DNA of 64,000 nt from Streptomyces sp. Act143 (GTDB taxonomy: Bacteria; Actinomycetota; Actinomycetes; Streptomycetales; Streptomycetaceae). Within the stretch, counting starts at the first letter, position 1. Each line of letters begins with the position of its first letter. The notes under the pieces were generated by a model, which worked only from the letters and a program-made list of their open reading frames with translations, ran no database searches and had not been told where the DNA came from. Shown here piece after piece: positions 58,418 through 64,000 of this stretch. The position numbers were made by a program, and so were the translations under genes. Where the stretch lies: assembly GCF_003143935.1 (NCBI RefSeq), contig NZ_QFRX01000001.1, forward strand, positions 5,241,327-5,305,326, written 5' to 3'.

Positions 58418-59251
58418 TCAGCGCAGGCCGGCGAAGAGATCGTTCTCGGGCAGGGGCGCGCCGGTGGGGTCCTGGACCCGTACGAAGGTCTCCGTGCCCA
58501 TCAGCTCGCCGAAGCGCTCCTTGCCCATCCTGAGGAAGAAGATGTTCTCGCCCTGGCTGGCGTGCGCGGCCAGCGCGTCGAACTTCTGGTCGCTGTACGC
58601 GGCGGTGTCCACCCAGGTGGTGATCTCGTCGTCGGGGAGGCCGATCTCGGCCAGCGCGGCGGCCTCCGCGGGGTCCGGCTCCGGCATGTCCTCACCGAAC
58701 TCGCGCATGATCTCGCCGAACCGCCGCATCCCCGAGCGGGGCATCGTGGTCCAGTACACCTTCGGTGTCAGCGTGGTCATCTCCAGGGCGGCCATGGTGA
58801 TGCGGTGGGCCTGGATGTGGTCGGGGTGGCCGTAGAAGCCGTTCTCGTCGTAGGTGACGACCACGTCGGGTCGGTAGTGCCGCATGAGCTCCGCGAGCCG
58901 GGCCGCGCCTTCCTGCACGGGGGTCTGCCAGAAGGAGCCGGGGGCGTCGTTGCCCGGCCAGCCGGCCATTCCGGAGTCGGCGTAGTCCAGCATCTCCAGG
59001 TCACTGATCTTCAGGACCCCGCAGCTCGCCTCGAGTTCCTGCCGGCGCATCGCCGCGACCGCCGCCGGATCGTGCCCGGGGTCGCCCGGCTTGACGCCGC
59101 CCGGTCCGTCACCGCAACCGCCGTCGGTACATGTCACGAGAACCGTGCGGATGCCCTCCGCCGCGTACCGCGCGAGGACTCCTCCGGTGCCGGTGGCCTC
59201 GTCGTCGGGGTGGGCGTGCACTGCCATGAGCGTCAACGGCCGGTCAGTCAT
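58418..59251 (-). CDS. LmbE/PIG-L-family deacetylase, mycothiol-conjugate-amidase-like
   Basis: The 277-residue zinc hydrolase has the metal motif AHPDDE (His13, Asp16) and GHPDHIQAH near residue 143, as in Mca, MshB and LmbE. The length and the DENGFYGHPDH pattern favour the Mca branch, which cleaves mycothiol conjugates of electrophiles into mercapturic acids. A role in detoxification fits an actinomycete. ATG 59251 has AGGAGGA upstream; the longer in-frame extension is not conserved in character. The enzyme gene is not coupled to its neighbours. Confidence 0.88.
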   Translation of the reverse strand: MTDRPLTLMAVHAHPDDEATGTGGVLARYAAEGIRTVLVTCTDGGCGDGPGGVKPGDPGHDPAAVAAMRRQELEASCGVLKISDLEMLDYADSGMAGWPGNDAPGSFWQTPVQEGAARLAELMRHYRPDVVVTYDENGFYGHPDHIQAHRITMAALEMTTLTPKVYWTTMPRSGMRRFGEIMREFGEDMPEPDPAEAAALAEIGLPDDEITTWVDTAAYSDQKFDALAAHASQGENIFFLRMGKERFGELMGTETFVRVQDPTGAPLPENDLFAGLR

Positions 59252-59523
59252 GAAAAACAGTCCTCCTGAAAAGACGTTCTGGTCCAGGTGCCCCCGCCGG
59301 TGCGGCGCCGGGCCGGTCCCTCGGCCGTTGCAACCGTGCCGACCGGACCGGCTGTTCCCGGCACGGCCGATCGGCCTTTCACGCTTCGACGTACACGAAC
59401 CGAGGAGAGCACCGCCCATGTCCAGGTCCGCACCGCGCACGGCATACCGGCCCGCGGCGCGGAGGCGACCGCCTTCCCGTCGTACGGGGATGCGGCGACC
59501 GCCCTCGGCGCCGTGCAGAGCCG

Positions 59524-60159
59524 TCAGTCCAGGTCGGGCAACGGCCGCCGGGCGACCTCGTGGGCGTCGTCCGGGGCGACGCCCAGCATCCGCAGGACCA
59601 TCTCGGCGAGGTGCACCGCGGCCTCGTCACCGTCCACGTCGGGGCGGGCGAATCGGAGCTCCGCCAGGGACAGCAGGGTGCCGCCCAGTGCGGACAGGGC
59701 CACCACCGGCTCGACGGCCGTGAAGCGGCCGGAGGCGATGCCGGTCTGGAGATCGCGCAGTGCCCGGACGGCCAGGCCGTTGCCCGAGTGGAGGTGGCCG
59801 AGGCCGCGGCGGCGCAGGACCTGCATGAGCTCGGGGTGGGAGTCGGCCATGCGGGCGCTGAGCCGGAAACCCGCCGCGACGAGTTCCGCCGGGTCGTCGA
59901 TCCCGGTCAGGTGCTCGTCGAAGGTGCGGCCGAACTCCTCCAGGGCGTCCACCACGGCCGCCTCGAACAGCTCCGTCTTGGACTCGAAGTGGTTGTAGAA
60001 GGAGCCGAAGCCGACGTCCGCGCGCTCGGCGATCGCCTGGATGCTGGCGCTGGTGTCCCCGGTCTCGGCGAGTATCTGCCGGGCGGCGCGAATGAGCGCG
60101 CGACGGGTCTCGGCGCGGCGCCGCTCGAACCGGTTGCTGGGCGGGGCTGACGTGGGCAT
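59524..60159 (-). CDS. TetR-family regulator of the ring-cleavage operon
   Basis: The 211-residue protein has the TetR helix-turn-helix ASIQAIAERADVGFGSFYNHFESKTELFEAAV at about residues 38-69 and a helical ligand domain. ATG 60159 lies six bases after a TACACT -10 box, with no ribosome binding site, so it is likely leaderless. It diverges from the dioxygenase gene at 60296, and the 17-bp inverted repeat at 60234 lies between them. It probably represses the aromatic catabolic operon until a phenolic substrate is present. Confidence 0.9.
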   Translation of the reverse strand: MPTSAPPSNRFERRRAETRRALIRAARQILAETGDTSASIQAIAERADVGFGSFYNHFESKTELFEAAVVDALEEFGRTFDEHLTGIDDPAELVAAGFRLSARMADSHPELMQVLRRRGLGHLHSGNGLAVRALRDLQTGIASGRFTAVEPVVALSALGGTLLSLAELRFARPDVDGDEAAVHLAEMVLRMLGVAPDDAHEVARRPLPDLD

Positions 60160-60233
60160 GGGCCGAGTGTAACTGCGGGGCCCACCACTGCCACAGTTCT
60201 GATGAAATCCTCAATCAATGACGGTCGATCTAT

Positions 60234-60250
60234 TGACGAGGTTCTCGTCA
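60234..60250. promoter_or_regulatory. Likely TetR operator of the aromatic operon
   Basis: TGACGAGgttCTCGTCA has perfect 7-base arms around GTT, 46 bp before the dioxygenase ATG. Two imperfect direct repeats, GATGAAATCCTCA (60201) and GATGATTTCCTCA (60256), flank it. Confidence 0.65.
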
Positions 60251-60295
60251 GTGATGATGATTTCCTCACCAAGGCAACGTCGCTCGGAGGGCACC

Positions 60296-61441
60296 ATGTC
60301 TGACACTCGCGTGGCCCAAGCCGCCGTCGCGACGCCCCACCAGGACCTCCACAGCGAGCAGGGCGCCCTGCGCGGCGAACATCCCGGTCGCTCACGGAAC
60401 CCCGTGATCAAGGTGGCGGACCTGGCGTGGCTGGAGTTCGAGAAGCCCGACCTGGACCGGGCGGAGGTCTTCGCCCGCGACTTCGGCTTCGGCGTCGCCG
60501 CCCGTACCGCGAGCGAGCTGTGGCTGCGGGGCACCTTCGCCGGCCCGCCCTGCATGGTGATCCGGCGCGGACGCACGTCCCGTTTCATCGGCCCGGCGTT
60601 CCGGGCGGCCGAGCGGGCCGACCTGGACCGGCTGGCCCGTGCGACGGGCCGGAGCGTGCGGGACGCGGACGGGCCCGGCGGCGGCAAGGTGGTCGACCTG
60701 CTCGACCCCTCCGGCGTCCCGGTGCGGGTCGTGCACTGCGCCGAACAGCTCCCCGAACTGCCGGGGCAGCGGGCGCAACTGCTCAACTTCGGCACGGACC
60801 ACCGCCGTGTCGACGCGACGCAGCGCCCGCCGCGAGAGCCGTCCCGCATCCAGCGGCTGGGTCATGTGGTGCTGGAGACAGGGATGTTCGCCCGCGCCCT
60901 GGACTGGTACCTGGACACCCTCGGGATGATCGTGTCGGACTTCCTGTTCCTGGACGGGCAGCGCGGGCGCGGCCCCACGATGGCGTTCATCCGCTGCGAC
61001 CTGGGCACCGTGCCCGCCGACCACCACACGCTCGCGATGCACCTGGGACCGGGGACGGGATACGTCCACTCCGCCTACCAGGTCACCGACCTGGACTCGA
61101 TCGCGGCGGGCGGTGAGTACCTGGCCGAGCGCGGCTACCGGCGCAGCTGGGGCATCGGCCGGCACATCCAGGGCAGCCAGCTCTTCGACTACTGGCGCGA
61201 CCCCGACCGCCTCATGCTGGAGCACTTCGCCGACGGCGACCTGTTCTCCTGCGACGTGGAGCCGGGCTGGGCGCCGATGTCGGCGAGCGGGCTGGCCCAG
61301 TGGGGCCCGCCGGCCACCCGTGACTTCCTGGGCGCGAGCCCGTCCCCCGCCAAGGTCCGCGAGGTGCTGCACGCCCTGCGCGGCGACAACGAACTCGACG
61401 TCGAACGTCTGCTGGGCCTGATGAAAGCGATGAACTCATGA
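60296..61441 (+). CDS. VOC-family extradiol ring-cleavage dioxygenase
   Basis: This 381-residue vicinal-oxygen-chelate protein has a two-domain layout typical of type I extradiol dioxygenases. The likely Fe(II) ligands are His190 (LGHVVLETG), His258 (GYVHSAYQV) and Glu309 (RLMLEHFADG), with the usual spacing of roughly 65 and 50 residues. It should open a catechol ring next to the hydroxyls. The first 35 residues are a non-domain extension. ATG 60296 has GGAGG. It is the first gene of an operon with an FAH-type hydrolase and a flavin hydroxylase. Confidence 0.93.
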   Translation: MSDTRVAQAAVATPHQDLHSEQGALRGEHPGRSRNPVIKVADLAWLEFEKPDLDRAEVFARDFGFGVAARTASELWLRGTFAGPPCMVIRRGRTSRFIGPAFRAAERADLDRLARATGRSVRDADGPGGGKVVDLLDPSGVPVRVVHCAEQLPELPGQRAQLLNFGTDHRRVDATQRPPREPSRIQRLGHVVLETGMFARALDWYLDTLGMIVSDFLFLDGQRGRGPTMAFIRCDLGTVPADHHTLAMHLGPGTGYVHSAYQVTDLDSIAAGGEYLAERGYRRSWGIGRHIQGSQLFDYWRDPDRLMLEHFADGDLFSCDVEPGWAPMSASGLAQWGPPATRDFLGASPSPAKVREVLHALRGDNELDVERLLGLMKAMNS

Positions 61442-62376
61442 GCACCAACATCCTGCGCACCGACGGCAGTTGGTGGGTCGTCCGCGGTGAGCACGCCGTC
61501 CGCGTCGACACCGAGGCCGTCACCACCGCCGAACTGATCGCCGACCGTGACGCCGTACGCGCGGCGGCTCTCTCCGGCGAGCCGGGCACACCCGTTTCCG
61601 GCCTGACAGCGCTCTCGCCGGTCACCACCCCGTGCCGGGTGGTGGCCCAGATGGTCAACTACCGCAGCCACGCCCGTGATTCGGGCTTCACCGGCGACAT
61701 CCCGCCCGCCTTCTTCCGCAAGGCGTCCGGCTCGGTCAGCGGCCCGGGCGAGGCCGTCGTCCGCCCCTCCCATGTGCGGTTCCTCGACTACGAGATCGAA
61801 CTCGGCCTGGTCATGGGGGCGTCGCTGCCCGTCGGCACCGTCGTCGAGGAGCGGGACCTGCCGTCCTGCGTCGCCGGGCTCGTGGTCACCAACGACGTCA
61901 GCGCCCGTGAGGTCCAGCTGACCAAGACGCAGTTCTACGAGAGCAAGTCCTACCCGACCTTCACCCCGACCGGCCCCTACCTGGCCCTGCTGGAGCCGGA
62001 GGACTTCGCCCACCTCCTCGACCTGCGGCTGAAGCTGTCCGTCAACGGGGAACTGCGCCAGGACCGCACCCTCGCCGACATGATCGTCCGCCCGGCGCAG
62101 GCCCTCACGCTGCTGGCCCGCTTCCAGACCCTCGACCCCGGCGACCTGCTGCTCACCGGCACCCCCGGCGGCACGGCCCTCAAGGCCCCGCCGAAACCGG
62201 TCGAGAAGATCGGCGCCCTGCTGCCGCCCGCGGTGAAGTGGAAGGCGTTCTTCAAGTCCCAGGCCAAGAACCCCCACTACCTGCGGCACGGCGATGTCGT
62301 CACCGCCTCCATCGCCACCCCGGACGGCCGGATCGACCTGGGCGAGCAGCGCACGCCCGTGGCCGACGCCCACTGA
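61438..62376 (+). CDS. Fumarylacetoacetate-hydrolase-family protein
   Basis: The 312-residue protein has the family features: FLDYEIELGLVMG (acidic metal ligands), VTNDVSAREVQLTK, and the C-terminal LTGTPGGTALKAPPKPVEK. Family members cleave or decarboxylate carbon-carbon bonds in products of aromatic ring opening, for example as acylpyruvase or oxalocrotonate decarboxylase/hydratase. The ATG overlaps the dioxygenase stop (ATGA), so it acts in the same pathway, probably on the ring-fission product. Confidence 0.92.
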   Translation: MSTNILRTDGSWWVVRGEHAVRVDTEAVTTAELIADRDAVRAAALSGEPGTPVSGLTALSPVTTPCRVVAQMVNYRSHARDSGFTGDIPPAFFRKASGSVSGPGEAVVRPSHVRFLDYEIELGLVMGASLPVGTVVEERDLPSCVAGLVVTNDVSAREVQLTKTQFYESKSYPTFTPTGPYLALLEPEDFAHLLDLRLKLSVNGELRQDRTLADMIVRPAQALTLLARFQTLDPGDLLLTGTPGGTALKAPPKPVEKIGALLPPAVKWKAFFKSQAKNPHYLRHGDVVTASIATPDGRIDLGEQRTPVADAH

Positions 62377-62397
62377 GACGACGGAAGCGAGCCGCAC

Positions 62398-64000
62398 ATG
62401 ACCGGCCGGCACAGCTCGGCAGACGTACCCGTGGTGATCGTCGGCGCCGGACCGGCGGGCGTCACCGCCGCCCTGCTGCTCGCCCGGCGCGGGGTGCCCA
62501 CCGTCGTCCTGGAACGCCACCGGGACGTCTACCCCCTGCCCCGGGCCGTCGCCACCGACGACGAGGTGTGCAGGATTCTCCAGGCCGCCGGCATCGCCGA
62601 CGAGTTCGCCGCCGTCGCCCGTCCCGCGCGCGGCCTCAGACTGCTGGACGCCCGGCACCGGATGATCGCCGAGTTCCGGCGGTCCCCGTACGGCCACCAC
62701 GGCTTCCCGCAGACCAGCATGTTCGACCAGCCCGAGCTGGAGCGGCTGCTGCGCGAGGCGCTCGCCCGGCGCCCGGAGTGCGAGCTGCGGGGCGGGGCAG
62801 AGGTGACGGCGGTCGAGCAGCCCGCCCACGGGCCGGTCCGCGTCACCTACCGCGACGACGACGGCGAGCACCTGCTGCTCGCGGACGCCGTCCTCGGCTG
62901 CGACGGCGCGGGCAGCCGCACCCGCGACGCGATCGGCGCGGGATGGGAGGACCTGCGCTTCGAGGAGGACTGGACCGTCATCGACGTGACGACGAAAGCC
63001 GCCGTCCGCTGCTGGGAGGGCGTCGACCAGGTCTGCGACCCGCACCGCCCGGCGACGTTCATGCGGATCGGTGAGGACCGTTACCGCTGGGAGTTCCGGC
63101 TGCGTACGGGGGAGGGCCTCGACGGCCCCGGCGGGCGGGAGCGACTGCGCGAGCTGGTCGCCCCCTGGGTGGACGTCTCCCGCCTCTCCCCGGCCGACGG
63201 CTTCCACGTCGTCCGGCAGGCCCAGTACACCTTCCGGGCCCGCATCGCCGACCGCTGGCGTCTCGGCCGCGTCTTCCTCCTCGGCGACGCCGCCCACCTC
63301 ACCCCGCCGTTCGTCGGACAGGGCCTGTGCTCGGGGCTGCGCGACGCCTACAACCTGACCTGGAAGCTCGCCCGCGTCCTGACACAGGGCGCCGACGAAC
63401 GACTGCTGGACACCTACGAGCGGGAACGCAAGCCCCACGCCCGCCACGTGATCCGCCTCGCGGTCGCCACCGGCTGGGCCATGACCGGCGGTCAGGACCG
63501 CGCCGCCGCCCTGCGCCGCACCGCCGTCGCCGCGGCCTGCCGCATCCCCGGCGTGACGGGTGCGGCGAGCCGGGACCTCAGCCGCCCGCTGCGCGCCGGT
63601 TCGCTCGTACGCCGCAGCCGGCTCGGCGGCACTCTCTGCCCGCAGCCCCGGGTGACGGCCGAGGACGGACAGCATGTCCGGCTCGACGACGTCCTCGGCG
63701 ACTCCTTCGCCGTGCTGACCGCGGTGCCGCTGCCGCCCGCACTCCGCGCGCTCACCGACGGACTCGGCGCCCGCGTCGTCGACGTGCACGACACCGGCGA
63801 CGACGGCACCCTCGCCGCCTGGCTGCGCGCGGGCCGTGCCGACGCCGTCCTGCTGCGCCCCGACCGCGTCGTGATGGACGTCGTCCCGGCAGGCGGCGGC
63901 GGCTTCACCGGCGTCACCGCCTGGGCGCCCCTGCTGTGCACCACCCGAGGGCCCGTCGCACAGCCCATGTCCGCACCTCTGCCGAGGAGTTCCGCGCGAT
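62398..64000 (+). CDS. MhpA-like flavin aromatic hydroxylase, 3' end beyond the window
   Basis: The frame is open from ATG 62398 to the window edge (at least 534 residues). FAD motif IVGAGPAGVTAALLLARRG lies at about 13-31. The DG motif is GCDGAGSRTRDAIG. The second FAD motif is FLLGDAAHLTPPFVGQGLCSGLRD. The C-terminal part has the thioredoxin-like fold seen in phenol and 3-(3-hydroxyphenyl)propionate hydroxylases; LRPDRVVMDVV near the edge suggests the natural end is close. It would hydroxylate a phenol to the catechol cleaved by the upstream dioxygenase. GGAAG precedes the start. Confidence 0.92.
   Translation, partial: MTGRHSSADVPVVIVGAGPAGVTAALLLARRGVPTVVLERHRDVYPLPRAVATDDEVCRILQAAGIADEFAAVARPARGLRLLDARHRMIAEFRRSPYGHHGFPQTSMFDQPELERLLREALARRPECELRGGAEVTAVEQPAHGPVRVTYRDDDGEHLLLADAVLGCDGAGSRTRDAIGAGWEDLRFEEDWTVIDVTTKAAVRCWEGVDQVCDPHRPATFMRIGEDRYRWEFRLRTGEGLDGPGGRERLRELVAPWVDVSRLSPADGFHVVRQAQYTFRARIADRWRLGRVFLLGDAAHLTPPFVGQGLCSGLRDAYNLTWKLARVLTQGADERLLDTYERERKPHARHVIRLAVATGWAMTGGQDRAAALRRTAVAAACRIPGVTGAASRDLSRPLRAGSLVRRSRLGGTLCPQPRVTAEDGQHVRLDDVLGDSFAVLTAVPLPPALRALTDGLGARVVDVHDTGDDGTLAAWLRAGRADAVLLRPDRVVMDVVPAGGGGFTGVTAWAPLLCTTRGPVAQPMSAPLPRSSAR

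Noticed and set aside
59403..59530. Coding-like plus-strand stretch (about 40 GC-ending codons) beside the TetR gene
   Set aside because: It has no start in the best frame, runs into the antisense of tetR and matches no family that I know; possibly a gene remnant but too weak to list.

Overview
The window is chromosomal DNA of a high-GC actinomycete, almost certainly a Streptomyces. Third codon positions are nearly all G or C. Genes form tight operons joined by ATGA/GTGA overlaps. Several genes are apparently leaderless, with a TAnnnT -10 box six to eight bases before the start codon. The regulators include a hormone-receptor type of the gamma-butyrolactone/methylenomycin-furan family. No tRNA, rRNA, CRISPR array, insertion sequence or phage gene was found.

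Region 1 (1-14,100) looks like a hormone-controlled specialised-metabolite locus. It has a full AfsA/MmfL-type hormone synthase, an MmfR-like TetR receptor, a second receptor-like TetR, an inositol-phosphatase-family enzyme and a MerR regulator. Four 18-bp pseudo-palindromes of the form ATACCTTC-N2-GAAGGTAT sit at the start of the hormone genes, the flavoenzyme/TetR pair, a small ORF plus the MerR gene, and a HAD phosphatase. Inside it lies a second unit controlled by its own TetR. On the minus strand it carries a short AfsA-like hot-dog protein, a tandem alpha/beta-barrel protein, an unrecognised protein, a FabH-like ketosynthase and a small repeat protein. On the plus strand it carries an SDR homologue without the catalytic Tyr/Lys, a tautomerase and an MFS exporter. 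Paired TetR operators, each pair spaced by 22 bp, lie at both promoters. I do not recognise a described product.

Region 2 (14,100-32,600) is mostly general genes: secreted proteins, a DinB protein, a membrane glycosyltransferase-like protein, and a molybdopterin oxidoreductase / glycosyltransferase / methyltransferase / two-component / epimerase block. It continues with a polysaccharide deacetylase, a GNAT enzyme, a PobA-like hydroxylase with a two-part O-methyltransferase, and a ferric-reductase-like protein with an FMN-binding partner.

Region 3 (32,600-40,155) pairs a flotillin with a small YqiJ-like membrane protein and a 1,638-residue AAA ATPase.

Region 4 (40,156-51,150) resembles the mycobacterial SigK/RskA locus: flavin oxidoreductase, DUF1365, two cyclopropane-synthase-family methyltransferases, DUF1295, a fasciclin lipoprotein, a molybdopterin oxidoreductase, anti-sigma and sigma factor. 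A shared promoter motif, CCAATCC-N16-CGGAT, precedes the sigma gene, the lipid operon and the oxidoreductase, so this is probably one autoregulated regulon.

Region 5 (51,150-64,000) holds extra copies of respiratory-chain genes (cytochrome b, oxidase subunits I and IV), an epoxide hydrolase with a regulator, a tandem GNAT protein behind a ten-codon leader ORF, a LmbE-type amidase, and the start of an aromatic ring-cleavage operon (extradiol dioxygenase, FAH-family hydrolase, flavin hydroxylase running off the end) under a divergent TetR.
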